Shown: positions 1-13,700, counted from the first letter of the stretch. The stretch: 64,000 nt of DNA from Tubulanus polymorphus (GCF_964204645.1 NC_134026.1:22152650-22216649); one strand, 5' to 3'. Notes: generated by a model from the sequence alone, not told the origin. Translations and numbers: made by a program.

Positions 1-1704
1 GCCATTTGCTCTTGGATCTCTTCAAATGGAATTCCGAGATGCACTTTTTGTAAATGAGGTTTGTAGTGAAGATCCTCTAACACTGGAGAAATGAAACTTT
101 CAGACATAAAACATATGGATGGACAACAAACAAATAGTGAAAAGCGTTGACTGCAAAACATAATTTAAGCACTTACGGACGTTTTTGCTTGATTCAGCTG
201 GTTTCGATGTTGCTATACCCGACCAAACGGTATGATAATCTTCGAATGACATTTTACTAACTTTCACAGGTACATGAACATTACTGTTCGATTTTATTGG
301 TTCAGGCGTCGTCGGCGCTTGGAAAGGAACCGTAGAATATTCACGCTCTAGATGTGGGCTTAAACCAGCTGAAAAATCGACCAAAGTACATAACTTACTG
401 AGAATTATGAAAAGCAAAGCAAATACATGTATGAGTTTTTAGTCGCGCAATATTGAACATTCCTCTGTTCATCTTTGAGATCTGTTATAAGTTACTGGTG
501 ATTAGATTAAATTACTGGTACAATGTTCAAACAAAACTGATGCTACTGCAGGTAAATGCATGTACCCTTAATTATTAAGACATCGACGTCAAGGTTTTTC
601 AGATATAAATCAAATATTGTCTCTAGTAATGCTCCATAGCGAATCAGAAAGTAGTCGATCTACCTTCTACTCTACGACTGGCTGCAACGCAATCTAAAAC
701 CATTTGTTTATAAGCGTGTGGATTATTGAGTATCATATCGACGGCTTCCGTATTTACTGCGTTATCAAGAACTGGATTTGACAACAAAGTCTGAAATTAC
801 AAAAAACAGTTTAGACCCCAGTAAGGCTATAATACACAGACTCTGCGATAATGATTACATTATTTCTTAATTTTCATAGCCCCACAAACCAAATACTAAC
901 GTTTAATCATATTCACGCAAGCCACGTTAATTAGGTCACTAATTAGAAATGATATTTTCAGGGAAAGTCATATATTCACCTGCATAGCGACCAATATATA
1001 GTCAATCGTAAAATTAGACGACCACTTGTTCAAATCATCCAAAAACTCTACACAAGGTTTTCCTGTTATCATATCAACTGAAAAAGTCAGGCATATTTAT
1101 TTGAAGTTCTTTCTAATGATACACACAAATCGGTAAGAGGGATCATTACTACTTACCATTCGGATGAAAAGGCACAGTGTGGAAGCAAACCATCGGTGGT
1201 TGAAGATTATAGTGCTCGTTATATTTCAAATATAAACGAAATATTCCACCTATAAAAAGATAATTACAATGATAGCAAAATTATGAATAATGGGGGCAGG
1301 ATCATCTTGCAGGATGTCCCTGCTGCTGGAAAGCGCTAGAGGATTCATAGCATATTGGGACTAAGCTGAAAGTGTATATACCTTCCCATAGTGTGTGTGA
1401 AAGCCCGTGGATCTTCGCTGTCCATTCGAAAATGTTATCATCTGTGAGGGGATGGGCATCTATACCCTGAAATAATCATCAATTAATGGTTTACAGTGCT
1501 TTAGTGAAAGACTAGGTACAGAAGAATTAATTTTCAATGAAATTTCATTGAATTCACTTGTCAATTTCATGAAATTATAATATAAGAAGAAGAAAGTTAA
1601 CTAACTGGATGGTGATGAGTGAACTGGAGGAGACATACCCATGGTTTATCCTTCTTGAACTTCTCGAAATCACGTTCAATGAGTAAATGCGCCCGGGAAT
1701 ACAT
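1..1704 (-). CDS. UBE2U: Ubiquitin-conjugating enzyme E2 U, 5' part (truncated by window edge)
   Basis: E2 enzyme that accepts ubiquitin from E1 as a thioester and passes it on. Exons on the minus strand in coding order: 1639-1704, 1382-1466, 1157-1249, 980-1077, 664-790, 177-368 and 1-82 (continues off the edge). All junctions are GT/AG and phases agree, giving about 247 residues here. The protein starts MYSRAHLLIERDF. The UBC core has HPNVDMITGKPC with the catalytic Cys at about residue 90, then the LDDLNKWSSNFT and LLSNPVLDNAVN segments. The region after the core keeps the UBE2U-type segment SFEDYHTVWSGIATSK, which ordinary E2s lack and which decides the name. The 3' end lies outside the window. 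Mammalian UBE2U is largely testis-restricted (family knowledge); expression here is unknown. Confidence 0.93.
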
Positions 1705-2946
1705 CGTTTAACTGTTTATAAACAGAACATATTTTAACTTCTACAAAAAAACCATCAAGAGCAAGAAGAGTTGTCAAAAATTGTTGCAATAACAAACTGT
1801 ATTTCAATTGTTGATCGCAGGAGTAATCATTTTTCCAGCATTAGATGAGACTCGCTTGCCAGGACCTCAAGTGGAGTGCTCCGCATTCACCTCTACCGGT
1901 GGCGGGTAGTAAACTTTTAAACGAATACTCCTTACTGTGCTTTTCCAGGTGATTTCAGCGTTTTTTTCGATATTACAAAAAGTGACGAGAAAACGCTTTT
2001 CCAGCGACTGAGATAGCGTTCATTCGAAGATCATCCTCGACTTTCGATATAGCGAAAACAAAGTTCGTATAATCATTGTTGCAATCGTCGACTTTGAAAA
2101 GATTACCAGCGCTAGCGTCAAAGTAAGTGGTGGTTTTAGGGCATCAGGTGGTGGGCTGGATTGGATCTTCGATCTTTTTATGCATCGTTGTTCCCATTTT
2201 GGGTTGGGCCTTTACTGGGTGAAGATAAGAAAATACTAGTGTTTTCTCTACCACTCGACAACTAATACATCAAAGTGAAAAATAACATTTCATTTCAATT
2301 AAAATCAACCGATCCATTTTCTTTTCAAATAAAAATTCAATATATTTTTAATGCATTAATTCTGAACGTTTTATTCTATTGAAGAAAAAATTCTTTGAAA
2401 TTCACTCAAACGATTCATCATCGCAATTCAAAATATGCTTTAAAAACTAGATTATTTATATCAATTTACACCGGATTTTGCATTGATTTACGCTAGGTGC
2501 GTCTAGAATGGGGCCAACTTTGATCTTTCTTTTTTAACGAAAACTCAAAAAGTGTTTACCCTCGCATATTTATCGCTATTGTGAACACAAAAGGGGAGAG
2601 CTACCATGAATAGCGATTTTATGTACGAGTAAATACTCCGCAATGAAAAAACTCGTTCAAAAGCGTATTAATTTCATTATTTATAGGTAACTTACTAACT
2701 GTCGGGGTCAAAGCGGTTCGAAAAAATTAAGTCATATGCTATATATACGTTTTGAAGCATTCATATATAGTGAATAAAAAAGCCATCAAGGTGGTGTTGA
2801 TTCAGAGATGGGCGTGCAGGTTTAAATCGTTGTTTATTACCCTGTTTATCGGGTGTTTATAACGCTTTTACGAAGCCTCATGGTGTGTGGAGAGAACCTA
2901 TATATAACTGTTAATTCGTATACTGGAAAATTGACTTTGCGAGAAA
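1705..2946. other. Intergenic region between UBE2U and FAM89/LURAP1-like gene A
   Basis: AT-rich spacer between two divergently transcribed genes. I find no convincing reading frame or RNA gene. It should hold the UBE2U promoter just above 1704, but no clear TATA box for the minus strand was recognised. Confidence 0.5.
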
Positions 2947-2980
2947 TATATAAAGGATCGGATCAGCACTTTCTTCACTG
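2947..2980 (+). promoter_or_regulatory. TATA box and initiator-like site, probable promoter of gene A
   Basis: TATATAAAG at 2947-2955 is followed about 27-30 bp later by TTCACTG near 2974-2980, the spacing expected of a TATA/initiator core promoter. A plausible noncoding first exon runs from there to a donor CAAG|GTAAAA at 3197/3198. It would splice to the acceptor TTACAG at 4269, just above the gene A start codon. The sequence features are seen; the link to gene A is inferred. Confidence 0.5.
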
Positions 2981-4341
2981 GTCTTTTTACGAAGAGTTGG
3001 AGTGAACTTTTCTTTCATTCGTAACAGCTGCGTGCGGTTTAGTGCTGCTGCGCGGATTCATTTTAACTCGTGTTTTTGGAATTATACATACTTCGAACGG
3101 AAAAGTTCTCCCTTTTGTAATCTGACATTTCTTAAATCGACTGCACAAAGTGCGAATTGTGCGGCTTCGGCGTGGCTTTCTAATTACTCAACGCAAGGTA
3201 AAAATCGACAATATATTCTTCTTGCGTCGTTTTGAATTCGCCAAAACGGTTTTTATCGAGTATACTCCCCGGAGGTTCGATTGTGCCAAGGAAAAAACGT
3301 GCTATAACGCAGCATGCTGTTCTTTGATGTTGAGGGCAGAAACTCGGGTAAATGGTGCTTACATGGTGAGATTCGTGTTAATTATTACTCTCGACAGTGA
3401 GGAATTCTATTATAGACGTATATTGGACCGCAATCTCTTGTTCGTCCGACCCGCGTTCATTGCGCCCACCCCGAAACAACTCCGAAATGTTCTCCGTATG
3501 CAGTACTTTGCATAATATATCAAAGAACCGCATGAATTTCATTGTCGTTCGATTTGTTGGAGAAATTCACAACTGCAGATAAGACAAGTGACAATTGTTT
3601 TTTGGTATCTGAGGAATCAACCACGTATTTTGTTAGCATTGGTACGTAAGAAAAATTTTTATTGGAAACTATACGAGACCGAAGCGACAGAAGAAATAAA
3701 TTATTGATATTCTTTTCGACCCTCTAAGCATAAGAAGGAAGGATTTATAGATTTCTATACAGCATATATACAGTGTAATTGGGGGAGGAGAAGAGGTAAG
3801 GCAAGCGTATAATAAATCTCTAATCAGCACAAACAATGCTATACAAACGTTTGGCACGACTATAATCTAATCGCGGACCTGAATATTCACGTGTGTTGTG
3901 TTGCGATATAGAAGATTACATGTTTGCGACGGAAAATAAATTACCGCCAGTTCCCGGGTTTGTGTAATACAAACAACAAACGGAGTGGCTTTTCTTCTTC
4001 TTCTATACTATATATACGCGAACGTGCCAGCTTGTTTTTTGTTGTTGCAAAACCAGACGCTTTCTTATTCCAAACGTTTGTTTGTCCAAGACGTCAGTAG
4101 AAAAGGACAATCAGTTGAAGTTTGGATTATGCTTTGATCGGCCGTGTCAAATCATAACAGAAGTCAAATTAATATACAGACGAAGCGACGGCGTGCATGC
4201 GTGACGAATTAACACCTTAGCGGCAAAAAATAAATCAAAACCGTTTATTTATACTTCCTTACATTACAGGACTAGACGTTCGACTATTAACAGACGACTC
4301 CTATATTTCATCGGGGAAAATAAACGTTCGTTCGGCTTGAA

Positions 4342-6994
4342 ATGAACAGACCGCAAACTTTAGGTGTCCTACCAAAGAACAATAGCGATACGGAACTGTT
4401 GAACCATAGTTTGGAGGTAAATGTCTTAGAGAAATTGCAGAATGGCACCGCAGCCGCATCAACAATAAAACCAGTTACTGATCGGGTGAATTTACCACGT
4501 CGCTATAACGAAATCCTCGCCGACGATCAGACTGCGACCGCCAATACCGATTTACCAGCAAGAAAAGATGATCTCAGCACCGCTATTTCCTGGCTTCGAC
4601 AGGAACTCGTAAGTACAATCTTCATTCGCGTATGAATTTATTCTGTTCTTGTCTCATTAATTAGTCTATTTTCAAATAATATGTCATCTCCATTTTCGAA
4701 CGAATATAATTCGCCATCGATATTATCATTTCAGCATTGAATTTTTTTCAATCAGTAAGATAACCCTCCAAATTTTATGGTATAAAAAGTAGGCGTTTCA
4801 TATTTCGGTTTTTCACCACGGGATGAAAATATGTTATGTATTTTGAGCCAACAGCCTGCTTGTTCTTAAACCCTTTTCTAGGGTATAACAACAGGCATTG
4901 GTAAGGGAATTTCACATTCATAGCGAGCTCAGAATACGTTTATTCGTGAGTCACATATATATATTCGTTGTTTCGAGAAAACTTTTACTTTTTGTTGTGA
5001 TTTATTTCTATATCCGCTTGGGAAAGAGACTTTTTATCGGCTGTATTTTTTCTTTAAAGCGCGAATACAATAATGAACATATTTAGTGGATATATTAGCT
5101 CATAATACGCGGCTTAAAAGTGTCCATAAAACCGGATCGGGTTTCGTTTTTGATAAATTACTATTTCATAATCTGAATGAGCCACCGAATTACTTTCACC
5201 GGTTCACCCAGGAAGATATGATAGCCTGAGGAAATCGTGCATTAAAACTCATTATTTTCTATAGACGAAAAAATCATAAGCTATAATGAGACATTAAGGC
5301 AGGCTTAAGGCATTAGCGTTCGTGGTGCGATGGGAAGAGTCAATTAAATATTGCCTCAAAATTCGATGTTGAACTCCAGCAATCCGAGGTTAATGGCTAC
5401 TTAATACACCGTTAATGCTTTCAAATTTATTGAGATTTCGCGAAGCATGCCAAATACACTCTTGTTGTTAACTCATTAATCCGCGTGTATCGTAAATTGG
5501 TTGTGAATAGACGCATTAAATAAACAATATTGTTTGATCCGCTCAATGCAGAAATTCGGAAAAAATCACGCATTAGGCTACAAGAAAATGACTCGAATTG
5601 ATACATGTAAATATACGCATGCTTGAACATGAAACCGGGATTTATATTAAAGATTCGGTTGGCATGCAAACCGGTAGTTCTCCAGCATATGCATACAAGA
5701 TATCATCACGTAAAAGCATCTTCAGTGCGAAAATGATTATATGACGATTATTACGTTTAGCATATTTCTCTGAAAGACATTTTTCAAAGGATTTTGATGA
5801 TCGGGGAAACATCGCGAATTCCTCCTATGGGAAATGGGAATGAAATGCTACGCGGGTTACATCACTACATTTACTAGTAGCAGTAAGCGAACTAATCAGA
5901 AATGATGAATTGCTATAGGGAAAAATTTCGATAAACTCATTTTCTCATTCAATCATGCCAGGTGAAAATTCTATCGGCCTGAATGAAACACGAAATCACT
6001 TTTATAAACGGCTCTCATAATCAAATCTTGTTTTAGATCGCGGCAGGGTACATTAGTTGCAGGCTGGATATTGCATTCATCGTTAATGTACTGACGACAT
6101 GAAATCCAATATCAGACTATATTTTTCGTTAATTTTGAGCGAGCGACAAAACGATTGTGGGACCGCGTGATTTTGCCTGGGCCTGGAGCTTCAGAACCAT
6201 AAAATAAATCATTATATTCTTCACCTATAATGCTATTAAAAGATGACGTCATGAAATTTGATACCGCGTGGCACGAAAGAAATTTATATCCTTTAATTAT
6301 GGACGTATAAACTAATTTATGCCCATGCTTAAATGAAGGCTTTCAATGCACATGGCAGGCACATGGTCATAAATACTTCTGTAAGGGATTTACCGTTGAG
6401 TTCACAAAGAGTGTAATTTTTCTGGTGGGATATTTTTCGAGGATTTTCTTGATAGATGCGTAGGATAAATCGCGAAGCTCTTGAACTTTCTGAGACCTGT
6501 GTAAGGTGTAGAACTTCCAAGATTACCCCGGAGATTTGACACCCAGGGTACGCGAGCTTTGAATGAAAGCTAATTAAGTGGTACAAGGACATCGAATCTA
6601 ATTTCAATCGAATGATTATTGATAGATAACTTTTTTACAGAGTATTCTAATTATTGTCTTGTTTATTTTTCAGCTTATGCTTAAACGACAAGACCAGCAT
6701 TTAATTCATCAGTTCGCATTCGTGGGCTCAGCTATCAAAGACATTAAAGAAAACCCGGCCTGGACAAATGACCCGTTAGGAATGAGTTGTCAGTCGTTAG
6801 ACTTTCTGTCCACGTCGAATGAGTGGTCCCCGGACAGCGAAATTTACATTACACCACCATCATCGTCACCAACTACACCGGTTAATGATAGAGACATTTT
6901 AGCTGATTTCCGAACTCACATTAAAAAGGAGTCAAATATACGTCGCACGCAGTCGGTATGGGTTAAACGAACTAACAAAGAGCAATATGTGTGA
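4342..6994 (+). CDS. FAM89/LURAP1-like leucine-rich adaptor protein, copy A
   Basis: Two coding exons, 4342-4608 and 6674-6994, join in phase 0 across a 2.06 kb GT..AG intron to give 195 residues. The 5' UTR probably continues up to the acceptor at 4269, and AATAAA lies at 7045-7050. The conserved block spans the junction at residues 77-113 (LSTAISWLRQEL then LMLKRQDQHLIHQF). It resembles the short leucine-rich helical segment of FAM89 and LURAP1 proteins, in which LRKE(M/L)..LR..D...L.QL is typical. In vertebrates those small adaptors link kinases such as MRCK or LIMK to actin-myosin control (family knowledge). The C-terminal half is Ser/Pro/Thr-rich and ends EQYV. Copy B at 48.4 kb has the same intron position and a similar end (EKFV). 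The gene is real because two paralogues conserve it; the family name is tentative. Confidence 0.7.
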
Positions 6995-7050
6995 CGACCC
7001 GGTTCTTGAGTGTGGTAATTTCTTATATCTGTCAATTTCATTGCAATAAA

Positions 7051-8021
7051 TGTTGATTTTATGTTATTAATCTAAATTTCATCAGCCGTTAATTTTAATT
7101 CGGCCTTTTTCTTTGCTTTCTTTCGTCTGGAAATGAGGTCAAGGTCACGTGTCGGGTATTTAGAGATGGATTCGCCTTGCTTTTGAAGAAGCCATGATAC
7201 ATGCTTCCTTTACTCATATTCATCAGATATAAATGGAAGAGGAACTCGAGACTAAATAAAATAAAAATGTGCAACTTTATTATATAACATGATGTAAGTA
7301 GTAGATACTATCAAAAATACACGTATTTCTAATTGGTATGGAATTGATAAAAACATTCCATATTTTCATTTCATAAGGATTGACTAGTATCGACAATGAT
7401 GAAATGATTTCGATGCGGAATGCGTCGTTGCGTATAGAATTTAAGTTTTATCAATTTTTCTGTTTAAAGAATACCATGATTTTGTTAATTCAATACACAA
7501 TAGCGCGTGCACATCGTCAGATATTACATTTTAACGTAGACTTTGATTCCTGGGGAGAAGATAGTACAGGATAAATGATATCGTACGTGACAAACTTCGT
7601 GTTAATTATTGATTCTCGGTGCTAGACGGGTTTTTCTATGTTTCAAGATAACGCAACTTCCTGATAGAACGAGTTTTACCATCGAGAAGACAACAAGCTG
7701 TAGTTCAGTTTGTCGTAGACTTTTAATGATAGACATAGCTTACCGGGTGGGTTTGCGCGTCTTGATAGTTGACATCTAGAATTAAGAAAATGGTTACAGT
7801 AAATTGTGTTCGATTTTTGACATGATTAGCAAAGTTCTATATGATTTATCATAAGCACGATGGCTACTGTAGTAAAACAGCGAGCAGATTGCTAAGTCAA
7901 TTAGTTTAAAACTGGATAGATATAAACATTGACTAGGGTTCAATTTTTAAATTGTTAATAAAAGTTAACAAAACAACTCGTCGAATTCGTTTGACCAACA
8001 GTGACTTCTTTTAAAAAAGAA
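7051..8021. other. Intergenic spacer with no recognised gene
   Basis: AT-rich sequence between the 3' ends of gene A (+) and the kinase gene (-), so it must hold both 3' flanks. I see no coding sequence or RNA gene. A TTTATT, which reads AATAAA on the minus strand, lies near 7276, but it is far from the kinase stop codon and its use is doubtful. Confidence 0.4.
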
Positions 8022-10029
8022 TCATTGGTAGTCAACCGGTTCAGCGCCTTCCAGAACGATTTCTTGATATGCGTTGGCAACTTGAGCAGCGGTTGGTCGC
8101 TTCTTCTGTTTAACTTTCAGGCATCGTTTCGTTTTTGCTAGGACTAAGCACAAATCTAATTCAACGCTAATCTCGGTGAGCATCATTCCCAGGGCGTACA
8201 TGTCACTGGTGCGATCGGCCGTGCCACCGTTGTAGATTTCTGGCGCGCATTGCGGGTACTTTTCAGCGAATTCGTCGCGGTATTCTTCGGGAATTGGGTG
8301 ATCGTAGATTCGCTGTCCTTCCGGGAACGACATGCCGAGGTCGACGATGCTAGGGATGAGCTGTCCTTCGACATCCTTGACCATGACGTTGTTCGCTTTG
8401 ACGTCGTTGATCACGATTCCTTTCTGGTGGAAAGCATCGATGCAGATGCAGATTCTGTAGAACAATTCGGCGTAGCAGTTATTATCATATTTCATTTCTT
8501 CGCCACGGCTTTGTCTGAATCGCTCTTCGGTGACGATGACATCGAGACTGATACCGCAGTTGCCCATCACGATCGCCCATTCGAAGAAGCCGCCCGCGCG
8601 TTCATCCTTATCGACTGCTACCAGACCGTACATGCGAGGCGTAGCCGGAGAACTCCTCATCAGATTTAGCATCGACGCTTCCTCCAGTATCGACTTCATG
8701 TTGGCGGTCTTCTTATGGAAGAACTTCACGGCGACCGATTTATCTTCGTACGTACCGCTGATTACTGTACCGAATTGGCCAGTTCCGAGTCGGTGGTGCT
8801 TCCCGTTTTCGTCAGCATCAAGTCGAAGGTTTGCCGTGTCGTCGAACACAAGACGATCCCAGTCGATCTGTTGGTTGATTTTCTCGTCATTCCACAATCG
8901 TTTGGCGATGTCGAGAGCTCCGTCGCGAACAGGCTGCTTTATTGGACTCGGTAGGAATATCGGTATAAGGATTTCATCTGGCTTTGGTTCGTCGGTCAGC
9001 TGCTTGTGGCTGTTCGCTGCTAGCGCGTTCAAATCGAGGCGGACGGCGTTTTTCGTGTCGTTTTGACTGTGAGAGCTACGAACATCTCTGAAGTCGTCGG
9101 TGCGACCCATATTGTTTGCGGGAAGCGACAGAAAACGACGCTGAAAATTAGCGATATCGTAGAAACTCGGAAAACGCCGAGCTGCTGGGCTCTACAAAAA
9201 GAAAGGAAATTGGGCGATTTGGCAGGTATTTAGAAATAAAAAAGCATATTTAAAAAAGATAAGTTCGAGAATCTACTTACTGGAATCGGGGATGTTGTGT
9301 TCGTCTCCAACCGACCCAGCAGATTATCAACTGATTTGTTTAATGGCAAAACGCCATTGCCCACTTTTTTCTCAGCTGATAATTTCTCTGTGATTTGGTT
9401 CTTAGCATTAGGTTTTTCTAAAATAAAAAATAAAGAAATTACCAACAATATCCGTACCAAACTCACTTGACACAGCACGTAGATCTTAGTTGTTTAATAT
9501 CTGTGAAAAATTATATTTTCAATTTTCATTTTGACACAGGTCCAGAAGCTTATATAGGCCTACTTACTGAAACGATTCGTAATTTTCTTTCGTGATTTCT
9601 TGTTCGTTCCTTCGTTATTATTCTTTTGCTTTGGAACCTTAAAGATGTGAGAAAAAAAACAAACACATTAAAGAAATTTGATTAAGAATCTGAAAATTGA
9701 CAAATTCGTTCCAAACGAGCCACACGTGAGTGATTGAATTGATTAATTGACGGTTTTGTGGCATTGCGTATGTACATTCAAATTCTTTTTCAGAATAAAG
9801 TTTGGAAAGAATATATACTATGAGCATGTACACTCGCATCTATCCTCTTGATGAACAACTAAAAATATATAGGCCTACAGGACGGTCTCACCTTTTTTTT
9901 CTCAGACTTCAACTTCGTCCTCGGTTTATCGTCGTTATATTTTCCGGAGTATCGATGCACTTGTGTTTCAATGCCAGAACACCCTAAAACAATGCCCCGA
10001 AGACAGGACGACACGAAATCAAGAGCCAT
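8022..10029 (-). CDS. Atypical serine/threonine-type protein kinase, four exons
   Basis: Exons in coding order: 9892-10029, 9568-9637, 9281-9417, 8022-9191. Phases agree, giving 504 residues. I start at ATG 10029 (MALDFVSSCLRGIVLG) because that exon reads in frame through all four; the last exon alone would also be open from a Met at residue 143. Residues 30-115 are Lys/Asn-rich and probably disordered. The kinase domain has the glycine loop GTGQFG (251-256), VAVK with Lys 271, and a helix-C candidate ILEEASML. The catalytic loop reads VINDVKANN with Asp 378, so HRD has become IND. The metal-binding motif is VDLG (Asp 399), followed by APE (431-433) and TSDMYALGMML. All residues needed for phosphotransfer are present, so it is likely active. 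I do not recognise the subfamily. It is divergent to KNTC1. Confidence 0.85.
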
Positions 10030-10729
10030 TTGACACTTTTTCTTCGCAAATTTTAGATTTTTTGAAGAGCAAAATTGAACGCAGCTTTCCTCATGAAGAG
10101 TAAGATTTGTTTTAATTTTTTGCTAGGTTACGTTCCTAGGCAACTCAAAAAACGTTCATCCTGTGCATGAATGACAAAATAGCCTAAAAACGGTCACCCT
10201 CAACGGAATGACTGCGGTACCCCCACATCACTGCTTTAGGCTTTAAGGTTAATGAAGTGAGAATTACTTGACCATGGCTTGGAGTTCACGTGAAGGAAAG
10301 TGCACTTTTTTCGTTCGATTCGACGAGCCATTTCGAACATTTTGCGCAGAAAATTACTTGCCTTTATCTTGGGGTGCGCTTACGGTGAAAATATTATAAC
10401 TGGCAGTAACTTCACGAAATACATGTACTTAAGAGATGTCATCGTTCTCTTAACCACGAAAATTTCGTCTCTGGTAATGATCTTGGAATGGTGGGAGTCC
10501 GGCGCATTTCAAGACCGGAGCAGTCCACTGTGCCGAAACCGGATTTTATGAAGAACTGGTAACGACAATACTCAACTGATGATAGTGGAGACTTCTTTCG
10601 ACCGCTCGATATTTGGATGGAATTTCGGTGAAATTCTTATCGAAACGGGTCCGATAAATACGGCGAAAAGATTGTTTTGAATCAAAAACTATACATATTG
10701 TTGCATTTAATGAACACAAAGTGTCGAAA
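10030..10729. promoter_or_regulatory. Putative shared promoter region of the kinase gene and KNTC1
   Basis: About 700 bp separate the start codons of the minus-strand kinase gene and plus-strand KNTC1. The layout implies a bidirectional promoter or two back-to-back promoters. No TATA box well placed for either gene was seen. Short open frames here are not conserved-looking and were not called. Confidence 0.4.
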
Positions 10730-13700
10730 ATGGTTTGGGATAAAATAGTGATGAACTTTGGCAATGACGAGACGGTGAACTTCGGACCGCGTCAAGAAAC
10801 TGGTTCATATTTATACCAAGTTGATACCCTGGTCACTATATCCACAGATGAAAAGGTAGCTAGTATTGAAATCTGAAAAAGCCAAACTGTCATGATTTAT
10901 TGTGAAAACTGATAGGCCTATGGTGCGATTCAAGAATAGGGGACTATAGCAATATATATGTAGTGATAGTAATCAATTAAGTAATAATATTAGGAATTGA
11001 TAATGATGATATATAATGATAGTAATGTATATAGTAATTAATGATGATTAGGGAATCTTACCCTGATATTGACTGTTACCAGCCGCACTTTTGAATATTT
11101 TGCAAATTTTATGTCCTAGCTACTCTAGGCCAGGGCGGGGCCTTTCAAAATAGAATTGGCCTCTTCCAATGAAACCCTACCCACCATCCTCTACCCACCC
11201 GTTCTATCTCTTCTCATCCTTTGAAATCTTATTTAAGGTGCAGTCAAATCCAACTGTGTATGGTCATGCTTGCGGAGATGTCACTGCAGTTGCAGTCGGC
11301 TCACAAGTGTCTGTTTTTTCTGATATATGTCATAAGTTTTTGCTGACTTTAAACTTTGGTAAGTGTCCATTTATCATTATAAAGCGAATGATTTTCCTAG
11401 GACTTCGTAGCAATAACAACAAAGTTCTCAGAAATTGAGTTCGGATAGTAGATTTATCCTACAGTACGCTCTGGACCTCACTGTGTGGTAGGATTAACCA
11501 TTAAACTGTAATCAAAAGAGTTTCGTTGAAATGATTTCTCTCTTCAGATTCTGCAGTTGATGTTGTATGTTTCACGGATGATATGATATTTCTTGTCATC
11601 GCCGAAAGTAATGGCTGCATTCACATCATGGATGTCGCGTTGCAAAAAGTGTTCATGTCGAAGGTTAGTGATTAAGTGTGCACTATTACCGTTTCATTGA
11701 AGTCGATCAAATAAAAACAAAGTACAATTGACCTTGGATTAGAAAAAACAAGGCCTAATCAGTAAAAGTGGTTGTGGTCGTATGAAGCTGATATAAATCC
11801 CCTGCGGCCAATTCTATTGACTGGTGTTAACTTAAACCAGGGGCAATCGAAAGTTAGCCCACAGGTTAAATTTAATAATGTTTTATTAAACTGGACCTTA
11901 CGTTTTGTTTCAAGCAATTGTTGATGACCGAAGATCTCGTTGGTAAAACAGCTTTCAACGCGATATACTTCAATCCAATAGATAAGGAAGAAGGTGGGTA
12001 GATTTTTAGAAAAAGGCCTATACATCATATATATTTGATCTAATACACTCTAACTTGTGTAACATTACAAGTGATATATGATCATCTACGGCAGACAAAT
12101 TTGAGAAGTCTGTTTTTTCTCCATTCAAAATGCCTTATAAAATCTGTTGTAATTTGTTGTAATTAAAATGCCTTATAAAATCTGTTGTAATTTGTCATAA
12201 ATGCCTCAGTCACACTAGAATTTGATGTCCTGATTTCCTTTTTCCCAAACAAAATGTTACTGCCTTAAATTGCGGGCCCATTTTCTGGTTGTCAAAAGTG
12301 AAATTTTGATTTAAAAAGGATAATAACTCTACAGCCCATTGATGTCTTAGCTGGTCTACATTTTAATTGTAAAGTTCTGTCTCATTTATAACTCAAGTTG
12401 TAGGAATTTGTTACGTTCCAAGGACAGGCGAGTTTGAGTGATATAAACAGGTATTTCAATTCATAGATCTTTTCATTTAGGGGCCTGCGATCTATTGATT
12501 TTAGCGAACACTGGTAAACTTTTTCAAATGTCTCGCATACAAACTGGAACAATTCATGATGGTACGTTTGATAATAAATCGAAGCGTTAATGGATGTTTT
12601 TGTTATATTTTGTTTATCGCTTTCTCTGTATTTCTTGTTGGCATTGCAGCATTACAGGTGCAAGATTTTGAAAAGCTCAATTCGTTACAGCAAACTATGA
12701 CAGTCTCAGTGATGGATGCATCGCGGTACCAATCAGATAAGTGTTGTTGCGTGACACGGTCAGATTTTGGTATTGTTACTGGGGTAAGATTTTGGCAGAA
12801 TTCCTGATTAAAATGGTAATATATACTGTTGTCGGGTTACTTTTGTTCGCACTTTGTCACCAAGGTCCATTTCAGATTTTGAAAAAGAAATATCCATCTA
12901 TGGTTTATTGAAATTCCAAATTTTTCAGGGTTTTGGAAATGATCCGTTGACGTTTTGGTCGTCTTCACATCACAAAGCAATCTCATCGGTCTATAACTCG
13001 AACTCGCAGGGTAAGTAGAATTCGTGTTAACCTTGAAATTCATTACTTTGCTTCATAGAAATCCTGTTTATCACGTTAACTGATTGCATTTTAGATGGTG
13101 TGAAAAAGTGTTTGTTCAGTCACGATGGATTGCATATGTTTATTCTTGATCAGGAAGTTAGTAAATATAAAAATTTAATTTATACCAGTAGTTAAATCCT
13201 AAAAATACATCTATAGAAAGATTTTTTTGACCTGTACAGTTTTATCCTAAGTAAAGTCCAAAAAAAGGAAGAACAAAAATAGTAACAATAGTTTGACTTA
13301 AATCTGCTATGATATTGCAGATAATTTACTTGCCACATAATCATTGTTTTTAGGGTTATCTTTCTGTATGGGATCCTTTTCTGATGTGTTACGTCGAGCA
13401 ATGGAGGTCTGTTAAATATCGCGATATTCTTTTCCTCGAAGAAGCACAAGATATTCGCAGGTACAATTCCAATTTTCAATCTTCGAAACTTTTCATCACA
13501 CCGTGTACTAGCACTGCATGTTGGATTGGTAACGACCATCAAAAAGTGATGACAAACTTACAGTTTCAGAGATCTGAAGATTGTTGGACTGACCGATGCC
13601 ATCGATGATGAATGCATTCTGGAAGTTCGTGAACTAGAAAATTTTGAATTGATTTATTCATTGCATTTATCAGCTTTCACAACTCTCGTATCATGTCCAT

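Noticed and set aside
3002-3515. Two overlapping small open frames downstream of the TATA box
   Set aside because: No similarity to known proteins; the area is better read as the 5' UTR exon and first intron of gene A.
8250-9066. Several open frames on the plus strand opposite the kinase exon
   Set aside because: They are antisense shadows of the conserved kinase coding sequence; none has a recognisable domain.
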